DNA of 64,000 nucleotides. It comes from CAZWCE01 sp964632505 (GTDB lineage Bacteria > Planctomycetota > Planctomycetia > Pirellulales > Thermoguttaceae). The notes under the pieces were generated by a model, which was not told the origin of the DNA, made no database searches, and worked only from the letters and a program-made list of their open reading frames with translations. Positions 9,110-17,628 of the stretch are shown in pieces; within the stretch, counting starts at the first letter, position 1; each line of letters opens with the position of its first letter. Location: contig CAZWCE010000014.1 of NCBI GenBank assembly GCA_964632505.1, positions 1-64,000 of the forward strand. The letters run 5' to 3'. A program made the translations under genes and the position numbers.

Positions 9110-10003
9110 TTAACCTTCTTTCTTCTCGTCGGACGCTTCCGCTTCCGGAGTGGCTTGGGGAGCATCGCCGCCCTTGGCGGAAAGGTCTTTCACGTAGCCG
9201 GCTTCCCGGAAGACGTCTTGACCGTTTTCCTTGACGAAATCGAGAAATTCGGCGACCTTTTCCGGCTGATCGGAGTAAGAAAGCCCCATCACCGCAACGC
9301 GAATTTCTTCATCATACTCGTACGGAGTGGAGACGATTTCCAACTCGTCGAGAAACCCGTTCGCCACGCCGTTCCACATGATGCCGGCATCGGCGGCGCC
9401 GAGTTGGATCTGGTTGCCGATCTCGCTGTGCTGCCGGACCATCCGATTCCCGACATTCGCCATGACTTTTTCGGTGAGCTCCTTCTTTTTCAGCAGGTCC
9501 TGGACCATTTCGCCACAGGTCGAGAACTCGGGGTTGGGAAGGACGACTTGGACGCCTTCTTTGCCCAGATCCGCGATCGAAGTAATGCCCTTCGGGTTGC
9601 CTTTGGCCACGACCAGCACCGGTGCCAAATGGCCCACCTGGACTTCTTCCTCGAGGGCCCCGGCTTCTTCGGTGTATCGCATGTAGGGACTATGGGTCAC
9701 AAAAAGATCGCCCCCTTCATTCAATTTCACCTTCGGGAGGTGGTCTTCCGAACCGCCGAACATGAGCACGGCCTGCTTCTCACCCCCCTTGCTTTCTTCG
9801 TAATCGGCGACCAATTGCTCCATCGGGGCACGAAAGGAACTTCCGCAGAGAATCACCAATTCCTCGTCCTGGGATTGCTGTGCCGGCTGCCCCGGCTCTT
9901 CTTGCGAACCCGTTTGACAGCCGGCGACCGGAAAAACAAGGGCACAGGAAAGTATAAAAAGTCCCAAAATGTCGAGTCGGCGATAGATTCGTTCATTCGT
10001 CAT
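9110..10003 (-). CDS. ModA-like solute-binding lipoprotein (first copy)
   Basis: 297 residues. The start at 10003 is supported by a strong GGAGGG ribosome-binding site and gives a lipoprotein signal (VAGC, C29); the longer open frame has no such features. Residues ~45-275 match ModA-type periplasmic binding proteins (LVILCGSSFRAPMEQLV at the first strand). The polar tail after residue ~275 is rich in Ala, Glu and Lys. It is the first gene of the operon with a second binding protein, permease and ATPase. Likely ligand is molybdate or tungstate; the binding residues cannot be confirmed by eye. Confidence 0.8.
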   Translation of the reverse strand: MTNERIYRRLDILGLFILSCALVFPVAGCQTGSQEEPGQPAQQSQDEELVILCGSSFRAPMEQLVADYEESKGGEKQAVLMFGGSEDHLPKVKLNEGGDLFVTHSPYMRYTEEAGALEEEVQVGHLAPVLVVAKGNPKGITSIADLGKEGVQVVLPNPEFSTCGEMVQDLLKKKELTEKVMANVGNRMVRQHSEIGNQIQLGAADAGIMWNGVANGFLDELEIVSTPYEYDEEIRVAVMGLSYSDQPEKVAEFLDFVKENGQDVFREAGYVKDLSAKGGDAPQATPEAEASDEKKEG

Positions 10004-10267
10004 TGCTGAATCCCTCCTCATCCTTCGGATGGTCATCTGAAGATACGGTCTCGGGTGTGTTTGCCTCCCTGGAAGTCCGACGCGGGGCGTCGCAAAACAT
10101 CCGGGTACATCATTCCACGACAGATGGTTTTTTTCGAATACTCCAACCGTCCATCGAGCGATTCGGCGATCGCGTAATCGAACGATCTCCTTCTTAGACG
10201 ACCGGCCATTTTCCCACAAAAGGACGTTTCATGCCGGGAGGCAAATCCATTCAAGTTTCACTTCACT

Positions 10268-10276
10268 ATTATACCA
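10268..10276 (-). promoter_or_regulatory. Candidate extended -10 promoter for the ABC operon
   Basis: On the minus strand the sequence reads TGGTATAAT, a perfect -10 hexamer with the TGn extension. No good -35 is visible 16-18 nt upstream, which is normal for extended -10 promoters. It would give a leader of about 255 nt before the start at 10003. Confidence 0.4.
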
Positions 10277-10402
10277 GCGCGGGAGGCAGGCTTCCAGAAG
10301 TGGGTTCCGAGGGTTTTTCCGCCGGAATCCTCCAAGAAGAGATCAAGACTTCGATCGGAATGGTGTGGATGCGGTTGCAAGAAAGACGATTTGGTGAGCG
10401 AT

Positions 10403-10448
10403 CGGGGAAGTAACCCCGTTGTCGACCGACCCGGTTCGGGAAAACCGG
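10403..10448. repeat. Two tandem short inverted repeats
   Basis: CGGGG (10403-10407) pairs with CCCCG (10414-10418). CCGGTT (10431-10436) pairs with AACCGG (10443-10448). The hexamer GTCGAC lies between them. There is no T run, so these are not typical terminators. Their place between two divergent promoters would suit a regulator-binding site, but nothing identifies the regulator. Confidence 0.35.
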
Positions 10449-10530
10449 CTTTGGAAAACGTCGGAGGCGCAACTCCCTCCCTCATTCTCCCTCATAAGCG
10501 GTTTTTTTTCTTTCGCTCTCCTTAAATCGC

Positions 10531-10559
10531 TTGTCATGGGACGTTCATCACCATATTAT
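10531..10559 (+). promoter_or_regulatory. Sigma70-type promoter for the membrane protein/ABC operon
   Basis: TTGTCA (10531-10536), exactly 17 nt, then TATTAT (10554-10559). Both hexamers match the consensus at five of six positions and spacing is ideal. Transcription would start near 10566, leaving a leader of about 180 nt before the ATG at 10748. Confidence 0.6.
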
Positions 10560-10747
10560 TATAAGAAGTTGATTCATGAGGTGTCCGCGGTGGCGTGTGG
10601 TGCTGATAGGCTGTCTCCATATCTATCCAGATATCCAGTCTTGCCTTGCCCATGCCTCTCGCCTTCTGGGTTCGCCGTGGCCCTTTTTTGAGGGAATCCT
10701 TGCGTTTCGATCTCCCTCCCGTGCTCCCATCTTCCGAAAGGGAACCC

Positions 10748-12406
10748 ATGCGAATGGTTAACCGTTTTTTTCGAAAGAACGTTCTTGCTCTTCTTCCATT
10801 TGGAATGGCCGCCCTCCTCCTGACGACCTTGCTGGTCAATCACTTGCTTTTGGCGTGCGATGTGCCCGTCTTCCGCTATGCCCTCGAACGCTGGCAGGCG
10901 ACGGTTTACGAAGCGGTGGTGTTGCACGAGGGGCCGTTGACCGAGGAGCAGAAGAAACTCGTCGAGCAACTCGAGCAACACTCGGTGACCGATGACTACC
11001 GGACGAACATCTACGTCCGAACGGTCGATTTGGTCGAGATTGCGCAAGAAGAGGCCGAGGAAAAGAAAGCGAGAGCCGAGGAGGAATCGAAGAAGCCCCC
11101 CGATTCCGAGAGCGACGCCGAGACCTCCTCCGAGGCCGATCGGCCCCGATCTCCGTTTTTAACCATGCACGAATCGATCGGTTCGCCGAAGGAGCCGACG
11201 ATCGTCCTGGTCTACCCGATGCGGGGACCCGGCAATTATATCTTTTGGTCCGGGCCGCTCAACGAGACGAATGTCGGCCGCGTCAAGAATTCGCCCCTTC
11301 GTGAGAAGATCGCCGAGAGAATCATCGGCGGCGACAATGCGGTTTGGGTCGTTTTGGAAAGTGGAAACCAAGAGGCGGACGATCAGGCGGAGAAGACGCT
11401 GAAGGATTCGATCGAAGGCTTCAAGACCGCCTATCGGGAAATGTTCGAGGCCTACGAAGAGGTCGCGGTTTCCGAGGAGGAAGAGGAGACGCTCGAGGAA
11501 AATCCGGCCGTGGAAGAAGCGGTCGAGGAGGCGGAGGAAGACCCGATCCGTTTTTCCGTCGTGCGCCTTTCCCGGGACGATGAAAAGGAGGCGGTCTTGA
11601 TCGATCTCTTGATGCACACCGAGCCCGACCTGGAGGAGTACGCCGATCAACCGATGGCACTGCCCGTCTTCGGAAGAGGCCGTTCTCTCTACGCCTTGGT
11701 GGGCGACGGCATCAACGAGGAAAACGTTTCCGAGGCGTGTGCCTTCCTGTTGGGCCCTTGTTCCTGCACGATCAAGGACGCCAATCCCGGAATCGATCTG
11801 GTCGTCGATTATCCCTGGGACGAAGAGCTCGCCAAACAAGAGATGGAGTCGATGGGCGTGGAAGAGGAGTTCGACCAGCCGCTGGTCGGCCTTTCCACGC
11901 TCTCCGAAGCGGCGGTCGCCGAGGAGGAATCAGAGCAATCCTCTGCGGAAGAGAGCGAATCAGCGGAAACGGTGGAAGCGGCTGTGGAAGAAGAGTCGGC
12001 ACCTGAAGAAACGGAGATCGAAGAAAACGCCTCGGCACAAGCCGACGAAGAGGCGGAGCCGACGGAGCCCTCTCCCGAAGAATCGCCCGAGACGACGCTC
12101 CCGGTCGAGGAGTCGCCGGCGGAAGAGTCGACCACTGCGGAAGCGGACGCCGAGGAAACGGTCTCTGAAGACGAACTTTTCGGAGCAAATCCGTTCGCGA
12201 ACGGGGAAGAACGCTCTGGGGAAGCCGATTCGGCGGAGGTGGAATCATCGCCCGCGGTCGATGGGGAAGAGTTGGTCGACTCCGAGGACGAGGAATCCGG
12301 CGGGATGAGCCCCCTTTCCCGCAACATCCTCTTTGCCCTCGCCGGGACGGTGTTGATGGTGGTGATCGCTTCGGCGGTCATGGTCAGCCGGGGCCGCAAA
12401 CAGTAG
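10748..12406 (+). CDS. Membrane protein with two terminal TM helices and a Cys-containing periplasmic domain, unknown function
   Basis: 552 residues from the ATG at 10748, preceded by AAGGGA; the frame is open upstream but without signal features. One TM helix lies at residues ~12-35 and a second at the extreme C-terminus (~522-545). The segment between is probably periplasmic. It contains a conserved-looking part (ALERWQATVYEAVVLHEG, then around residues 300-350) with C331, C338 and C340 in an EACAFLLGPCSC motif, followed by ~160 residues of Glu/Ser/Ala-rich low complexity. I do not recognise a named family. It is first in an operon with an FtsX-type permease and a LolD/MacB-type ATPase, so it may be an accessory of that transporter. 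The CxC motif could bind metal or be redox-active (inference). Confidence 0.75.
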   Translation: MRMVNRFFRKNVLALLPFGMAALLLTTLLVNHLLLACDVPVFRYALERWQATVYEAVVLHEGPLTEEQKKLVEQLEQHSVTDDYRTNIYVRTVDLVEIAQEEAEEKKARAEEESKKPPDSESDAETSSEADRPRSPFLTMHESIGSPKEPTIVLVYPMRGPGNYIFWSGPLNETNVGRVKNSPLREKIAERIIGGDNAVWVVLESGNQEADDQAEKTLKDSIEGFKTAYREMFEAYEEVAVSEEEEETLEENPAVEEAVEEAEEDPIRFSVVRLSRDDEKEAVLIDLLMHTEPDLEEYADQPMALPVFGRGRSLYALVGDGINEENVSEACAFLLGPCSCTIKDANPGIDLVVDYPWDEELAKQEMESMGVEEEFDQPLVGLSTLSEAAVAEEESEQSSAEESESAETVEAAVEEESAPEETEIEENASAQADEEAEPTEPSPEESPETTLPVEESPAEESTTAEADAEETVSEDELFGANPFANGEERSGEADSAEVESSPAVDGEELVDSEDEESGGMSPLSRNILFALAGTVLMVVIASAVMVSRGRKQ

Positions 12407-12464
12407 GCGGTTGGGTGATTTTTTTGGTTTTTCGATGATTGGATTGATTGAGTCAGGAGCAGTC

Positions 12465-13832
12465 ATGTCGGCGATTCGTTTTGTGATGAAGGAAATCATG
12501 CTTCGTAAGTTTTCCTTTCTTCTCGGAGTCGTGGCGGTTTTTCTCGCCGTCGCGGTCCTCTCCGGTCAGTTGACGCTGCTGAAGGCGTTCGATTACCGGA
12601 CCGAGAAGGTGCTCGACGCCAAGCGGCGGGAAACCGAAAAGGAAATGATGAAAATCGATGCGGAGATGAAACGCCTGGAAGAGGAAATGCATCGCATGGA
12701 GGATGATTACCGAAAGATCATGAAGCAATTGGGCTTCAATCTGGTGCTCCTGCCCGTCGACCAGGAGCTCGGCGCGCTCTACGACTCCGGATACGCTTCG
12801 AAAGATATGCCGGAAAATTATGTCAAGAAATTGGCCAACTCCGGCATCATGACGGTTCGTCACCTCCTGCCGAGCCTGGAACAGAAAATCCGCTGGGAAG
12901 AACAAGGGAACCGGACGGTGATCCTGATCGGAACCCGTGGCGAGGTTCCCCTGGCGCATCGTGATCCGAAAAAACCGCTTCAGGACGCCGTCAAGCCCGG
13001 CACCGTCGTCTTGGGACACGAGCTTTGGGACAGCCTCGGACTGAAGATCGGCGATACGATCACCGTGCTCGGCGAGGAATTCGAAGTCGCCCAATGCCAT
13101 CCCGAGAGAGGCACCAAGGACGATGTGACGATGTGGATCGACCTGGACGAGGCGCAGAAGCTTCTGGATAAAGAAGATCGCATCAACGCGATTCTCGCCC
13201 TGAAATGCGTTTGCGCGAACAACGAACTGGAGACGATTCGTCAGGAGATCAAAAAGTCGCTGCCCGAGGTGAAAGTGGTCGAACTTTCCAGCCGAGTGAA
13301 GACGCGGGAAGAGGCTCGCGACCGTGCCCGAGTGGCGGTCGAAATGGCCAGGGAGCGTTCCCAGGAGACGAAAGCGGCGGCTCTGGCCGCCTTGGGAGCG
13401 GAAAAAAAACATCGCCAAAACATGCGGGAGGAGCTCGAGGGCTTCGCCGCGTGGCTGATTCCGCTGGTGTTGATCGGCGCGATCTTCTCGGTCGGCCTCC
13501 TGATGCTCTACAACGTTCGCAGTAGGACGACCGAGCTCGGCGTATTGCGGGCGATCGGTTTTCAGAGCAATACGCTGTTCGGCATGCTGCTTTCCCGGGC
13601 CGTCCTCATCGGCCTGTTGGGGGCGATGCTGGGGTATTGGATCGGTGTTTTGGCAGGCGTTCGCTTGGGTATCGAGGAAGGAGGGGGCGCATCGGTCGCT
13701 CTTTTCGCCAGCCCTCTGCAATGGTTGATGTTGACCGGCGCGACGATCCTCCTGACCATGGTCGCGGGCCTTCCTCCGGCGATTTATGCCTTGAATGAGG
13801 ATCCCGCCGATATTCTCCAGAAGGATTTCTGA
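12465..13832 (+). CDS. MacB/FtsX-type ABC transporter permease
   Basis: 455 residues; the ATG at 12465 is preceded by AGGAGC, and upstream in-frame ATGs lack a ribosome-binding site. One TM helix at ~15-37 is followed by a coiled coil (residues ~45-75, heptad-like EKEMMKIDAEMKRLEEEM). A periplasmic MacB-type core domain follows, then a second helical stretch and three C-terminal TM helices with the FtsX signature (RSRTTELGVLRAIGF). This is the one-plus-three TM plan of MacB/LolC/DevC permeases, which work by mechanotransmission instead of classical import. Its ATPase is encoded 212 nt downstream. Substrate unknown; lipoprotein or peptide extrusion are the family's usual jobs. Confidence 0.85.
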   Translation: MSAIRFVMKEIMLRKFSFLLGVVAVFLAVAVLSGQLTLLKAFDYRTEKVLDAKRRETEKEMMKIDAEMKRLEEEMHRMEDDYRKIMKQLGFNLVLLPVDQELGALYDSGYASKDMPENYVKKLANSGIMTVRHLLPSLEQKIRWEEQGNRTVILIGTRGEVPLAHRDPKKPLQDAVKPGTVVLGHELWDSLGLKIGDTITVLGEEFEVAQCHPERGTKDDVTMWIDLDEAQKLLDKEDRINAILALKCVCANNELETIRQEIKKSLPEVKVVELSSRVKTREEARDRARVAVEMARERSQETKAAALAALGAEKKHRQNMREELEGFAAWLIPLVLIGAIFSVGLLMLYNVRSRTTELGVLRAIGFQSNTLFGMLLSRAVLIGLLGAMLGYWIGVLAGVRLGIEEGGGASVALFASPLQWLMLTGATILLTMVAGLPPAIYALNEDPADILQKDF

Positions 13833-14044
13833 TTCCTTCTTCGTCGACCTCTGCGGTGGTCTTGATGTTTCCGACCCGGCGAGTTACGATAGTATCGGAC
13901 TGTCAGCCCCCTTTCCCCGGAGAGCCGTTGTTCCTTTGGGGGATCGGGCCGCCCTCGTCCCTTGCCATCGACCACCTTTCTCGTTCAGTCTTTGCTTAGA
14001 GGCCCGAGGAGGTGGACGAAAAATACTTTATCGGAAGACAGGAT

Positions 14045-14713
14045 ATGCTGAAGCTGGATCAAGTTTCTAAACATTATTTGAAGAACGGGAAAGAGATTCA
14101 AGCGCTCAAGCAGGTGAACCTGCACCTGGAACCCGGCAGTTTTGGTGTGGTCCGCGGACCGAGTGGATCGGGAAAGTCGACGTTATTGCTCACCAGTGGA
14201 GCCCTGCTTCGTCCCGATTCCGGCACGGTGATGATCGATGGTGAGAATCCGTACCGGTTCTCGCCCAACCAGGCGGCCGTTTTTCGGGCCAAACGCGTCG
14301 GTTTTGTCTTCCAGCAATTTCACCTGGTTCCGTACTTGACGGTGCTGGAAAACGTTTGTGCTTCCGCCGTGGCCACCAAGCATTTCGATGCCGATGTTCA
14401 AGAACGTGCGGTCTCGCTTCTAGAACGATTCGGCATGCGGGAACGGACCGAGCATCGTCCCACCGAATTGAGCACCGGCGAATGTCAGCGGGCCGCTTTG
14501 GCACGAGCGATGCTGAACGCGCCCCCTCTCATCCTTGCCGACGAGCCGACAGGCAATCTCGATCCGGAAAACTCCAAGATCGTTTACACCGCCCTGGCCG
14601 ATTTTACCAAAGGGGGGGGCACGGTGCTTGTGGTCACTCATCATACGGATGCGGAAGCCTACGCCGACCGGAAGATCCACCTGGTGGACGGAAAGATCCA
14701 ATCCGAGGGTTGA
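14045..14713 (+). CDS. ABC transporter ATP-binding protein, LolD/MacB family
   Basis: 222 residues from the ATG at 14045 (a GTG at 14012 is possible but sits directly against its Shine-Dalgarno sequence). Walker A is GPSGSGKST (38-46), the Q-loop is VFQQFHLVPYLTV, Walker B is LILADEPTGNLDP, and the switch histidines lie at ~199-200. The signature motif reads LSTGE (142-146) instead of LSGGQ, a conservative but uncommon variant. Length and the FQQFHLVPYLTV segment are typical of ATPases partnering FtsX-type permeases, which matches the preceding gene. The 212-nt gap to the permease has no gene and may hold an internal promoter. Confidence 0.85.
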   Translation: MLKLDQVSKHYLKNGKEIQALKQVNLHLEPGSFGVVRGPSGSGKSTLLLTSGALLRPDSGTVMIDGENPYRFSPNQAAVFRAKRVGFVFQQFHLVPYLTVLENVCASAVATKHFDADVQERAVSLLERFGMRERTEHRPTELSTGECQRAALARAMLNAPPLILADEPTGNLDPENSKIVYTALADFTKGGGTVLVVTHHTDAEAYADRKIHLVDGKIQSEG

Positions 14714-14846
14714 TTTCGTCATGGGGGGACGTCGCTTGCTGTTTTTGATGTTGTTTTTCGGTCGTTGACGGCTCCCGGACAGGTCGTCGAGGGATCCATC
14801 CATCAACCATCACATTCCTTATTCGAAAAAGAGCAATCAAGAAAAG

Positions 14847-16157
14847 ATGACGCAGAAAAAAAACAAAGGAAAAGATCACTGGGACGATCTTGCCTCGATG
14901 CTGGGATTTCCCCAAAAAGAAGAAAAAGACGAAGATCACCCGGCCGACGGGGAAGAAGCGGAGGACTCAAGCCGCACGCAGCAGGAGGAGAATCCCCTCT
15001 CTCCGGTCGAGGAAAGTCTCTCGAAACCGAAAGCCTTCACGGAGCCGGAAGAGAAAAAGCCGACCCCCTCGAACGAACTCTCGCTCGCCCCCCTTTCGAA
15101 GTTAGGTCCTCCTTCGGAACACGGGGAAAGTAAAATGGAAGTGATCCAGGAATCGAATCGATCTCGAAGAGGCGGTTCCCGTTCGCGAAAGCGGACCAGA
15201 ACCACCCGAAAAGCCACTTCGAAAGTCTCCACCGAAAATGTTTCTTCCAAAGACCCCTGGGCGAAGTTGGCCGACCAACTCGGCGTCGTTTCCGAAAAAC
15301 GGGAATCATATATTTCCGTGATGCAGGAAGAGGTGTTCGAAGAAAACACCTCGTACGACGATTCGGGCCTGCATGGCGATGAAACGATGGATGAGAACCT
15401 CCTCAGTCGCCAGGAATCGACCAGCCCCTATCTGGCGTCGGAGGCGGAAGGTGCCGGCACGTCCGATTTTGGAGAAACCTCCGATGTGGTCGTTTCTTTC
15501 CGGGAAGGTAAGGAGGACATCGACGAAGCGTGGGTCGTTCGTGAAGATCCCAGTGATGGAGGCCTCTTTGGATCCTCAAAACGGGCTCCTTCCTTGCGGG
15601 AATCTTCTGAAGAGAAACCCGCCCCCTCGGGCCGAAGAGGTCGCGGTCGTGGGGGGCGAAGCAAGGATCGAGAAGGAAATAAACCCCGATCTTCCCGGCG
15701 AAGAAAGGCGGAGAAATCGCCACCGAGTGACCAAGATCGCTCTGGGAAGACGACGGAGCCGCAAAAGGAGTCCGGGGAATCGACGGCCGAAAAGATCGCC
15801 GGCTTCGGGGTCGGAATTTTTTCTGAGAACGATCCGAACTTTCCCTCCGGGACTCCGAAGGTCGATTTCGACGATCTGAACGAACAATACTCCGTTTCCG
15901 AAGAGGAACGTGAGGAAGACGCCCAGCCGGCGCCTCCGCGGGCGAAACGGGGCCGACGCCGCTCAAAGCGAAAGAAATCGGCGGAAGATTCTCCCCCGGC
16001 CGAAGTCGCCGAATCGACGAAAAAAGTTGCCAAGCAGAAGCCGCTTCACAAGAATATTCCCAGTTGGAACGAAGCGATCGCCGCGATCATCGACGAGAAC
16101 ATCTCCAATCGCAGCAGCCGAAAACGTGAATCCCGTCATCGGGGTAGAAAACGATAA
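14847..16157 (+). CDS. Large disordered charged protein with repeated short motifs
   Basis: 436 residues, mostly Glu, Ser, Lys and Arg. A short motif occurs twice: HWDDLASMLGF (11-21) and PWAKLADQLGV (137-147). The C-terminus has an ordered-looking segment (KNIPSWNEAIAAIIDEN, ~402-418) followed by an Arg-rich tail. Several Arg/Lys patches (RRGGSRSRKRTRTTRK, RRGRGRGGRSKDRE) could bind RNA or other nucleic acid. I recall similar architectures as hypothetical proteins in other planctomycetes but know no function. It has no signal peptide or TM helix, so it is probably cytoplasmic. It stands 133 nt after the ATPase gene and 77 nt before the flavoenzyme gene, both co-oriented. Confidence 0.7.
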   Translation: MTQKKNKGKDHWDDLASMLGFPQKEEKDEDHPADGEEAEDSSRTQQEENPLSPVEESLSKPKAFTEPEEKKPTPSNELSLAPLSKLGPPSEHGESKMEVIQESNRSRRGGSRSRKRTRTTRKATSKVSTENVSSKDPWAKLADQLGVVSEKRESYISVMQEEVFEENTSYDDSGLHGDETMDENLLSRQESTSPYLASEAEGAGTSDFGETSDVVVSFREGKEDIDEAWVVREDPSDGGLFGSSKRAPSLRESSEEKPAPSGRRGRGRGGRSKDREGNKPRSSRRRKAEKSPPSDQDRSGKTTEPQKESGESTAEKIAGFGVGIFSENDPNFPSGTPKVDFDDLNEQYSVSEEEREEDAQPAPPRAKRGRRRSKRKKSAEDSPPAEVAESTKKVAKQKPLHKNIPSWNEAIAAIIDENISNRSSRKRESRHRGRKR

Positions 16158-16234
16158 GCCCGGCATTCAGCCATGTTTATCGTCGCGCAACCTGTTTTTC
16201 CCTATCGGCCTTCTTTCTTTATCTGGAAGGAACC

Positions 16235-17551
16235 ATGACCCAACGCCGAACGTTTCAATTGAAAAACATCGATGACCTGCGTGAAGAACTTTCCGATCTG
16301 GGGCTTTCTCTTCCCATTTCCGAGGATCTTTCCGTCTTGCGGTCCCCGCTTGCGGTGGGCTCGTACACGGTGCCGAATCGATTTGCCGTCCATCCGATGG
16401 AAGGCTTCGATGCCGCTACTTCGGGTGAACCGGAGGAACTGGGGTTTCGGCGGTACCGGCGTTTTGCCGGCGGAGGTTCGGGGCTGATCTGGTTCGAGGC
16501 CACCGCCGTGCTCCCGGAGGCGCGCTCGAACCCCCATCAGTTTTGGTTGCACGAGAAGAACGTCGGTGATTTTGGTCGACTTGTCGAAGAAACCCGCGAA
16601 ACGGCTCGAAAAGCCTGTGGCCACGAAATCGTTTGCGTCTTGCAAATCACGCATTCGGGCCGTTACAGCAAGCCGGAAGCGGGCAAGCCGATGCCGCAGA
16701 TCGTTCAGCATAGCGGAGTACTCGATCCCACATTGGGGCTGGACGATGACCATCCCCTCGTCAGTGATGAAGAATTGGATCACCTCCAGGATGTCTATCT
16801 CGAAGCATCTCGACTTGCCCTCCAGGCAGGGTTCGACGGTGTCGATGTAAAAGGGTGCCACGGCTATTTGGTCAGCGAACTACTCGGTGCGCACACGCGG
16901 GAAGGGAAATACGGCGGATCTCTCGAAAACCGCACCCGTTTTTTGCGCGAGACGATCCGGCGAATTACCGAAGAACTTCCCGATTTGATGGTGACCACGC
17001 GCGTCAACGTATACGACGCTGTTTCCTATCCCTGGGGATTTGGCGTGGATCGGGAAGATGATCGCCGCTGGGACCTGGAAGAACCGAAGTGGCTGATCGC
17101 GGAATTGAAACGACTCGGGCTCCCACTGATCAATGTGACGATCGGCAACCCGTATTTCAATCCACATTGCAATCGACCGTACGATCGGGCCGTCCGCGGA
17201 GCGGAACCCTATGACGAGCATCCGTTGGAAGGCGTGGCTCGTTTCGTGGAGATTGTCCGCGACATCCAGGCTTCGCAGCCCGATCTCCCGATGATTCTCG
17301 GAGGACTGGCCTGGCTGCGTCACCTCATGCCTCCGGTGGCCGCCGGGGCGATCCAATCGGGCGCCGCGGCGATGATCGGCCAGGGGCGGGGGGCGTTCGC
17401 CTATCCCGATTCTCCGACCGAAATCCTCTCACGGTCGTCCATGGATCCGGCCAAGGTCTGCATCACCTGTTCCGGATGCACCGACCTGATGCGGCAAGGC
17501 GGTCCTACCGGTTGCGTTGTCCGCGACCGAGATTTCTATTCGCTCAAATAG
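16235..17551 (+). CDS. Old Yellow Enzyme-type NADH:flavin oxidoreductase with C-terminal Fe-S motif
   Basis: 438 residues; the ATG follows AAGGAACC. The TIM-barrel FMN enzyme features are clear: VPNRFAVHPMEGFDA near the N-terminus, ITHSGR around residue 145, GFDGVDVKGCHGYLVSELL with HTREGKYGGSLENRTRF, and a C-terminal phosphate-binding GQGRG. A Cys cluster (C409, C412, C415, C427) resembles the 4Fe-4S site of 2,4-dienoyl-CoA and trimethylamine dehydrogenase-type members, but the protein stops there and lacks their FAD/NAD domain. It would need a separate electron donor. Substrate unknown. The isochorismatase-fold gene follows 77 nt downstream on the same strand. Confidence 0.85.
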   Translation: MTQRRTFQLKNIDDLREELSDLGLSLPISEDLSVLRSPLAVGSYTVPNRFAVHPMEGFDAATSGEPEELGFRRYRRFAGGGSGLIWFEATAVLPEARSNPHQFWLHEKNVGDFGRLVEETRETARKACGHEIVCVLQITHSGRYSKPEAGKPMPQIVQHSGVLDPTLGLDDDHPLVSDEELDHLQDVYLEASRLALQAGFDGVDVKGCHGYLVSELLGAHTREGKYGGSLENRTRFLRETIRRITEELPDLMVTTRVNVYDAVSYPWGFGVDREDDRRWDLEEPKWLIAELKRLGLPLINVTIGNPYFNPHCNRPYDRAVRGAEPYDEHPLEGVARFVEIVRDIQASQPDLPMILGGLAWLRHLMPPVAAGAIQSGAAAMIGQGRGAFAYPDSPTEILSRSSMDPAKVCITCSGCTDLMRQGGPTGCVVRDRDFYSLK

Positions 17552-17628
17552 CTTGCTCTTTCCGCGATCGGCATTTCGCCCTCTCACGACATTCCGCTCA
17601 TCGGCCTTTCCACGAAGGTACCGCATTC

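Larger units (their letters stand above)
10004..10747. other. Divergent intergenic region between the ABC operon and the plus-strand membrane-protein operon
   Basis: 744 nt without a convincing gene; short frames on both strands have no family resemblance and no good ribosome-binding site. It holds a minus-strand extended -10 (10268-10276), two adjacent short inverted repeats (10403-10418 and 10431-10448) and a plus-strand sigma70-type promoter (10531-10559). I see no riboswitch I can name. Confidence 0.6.

Noticed and set aside
10231..10691. Short plus-strand frames in the region before the membrane-protein operon
   Set aside because: They overlap the -35/-10 promoter and inverted repeats and show no coding signal.
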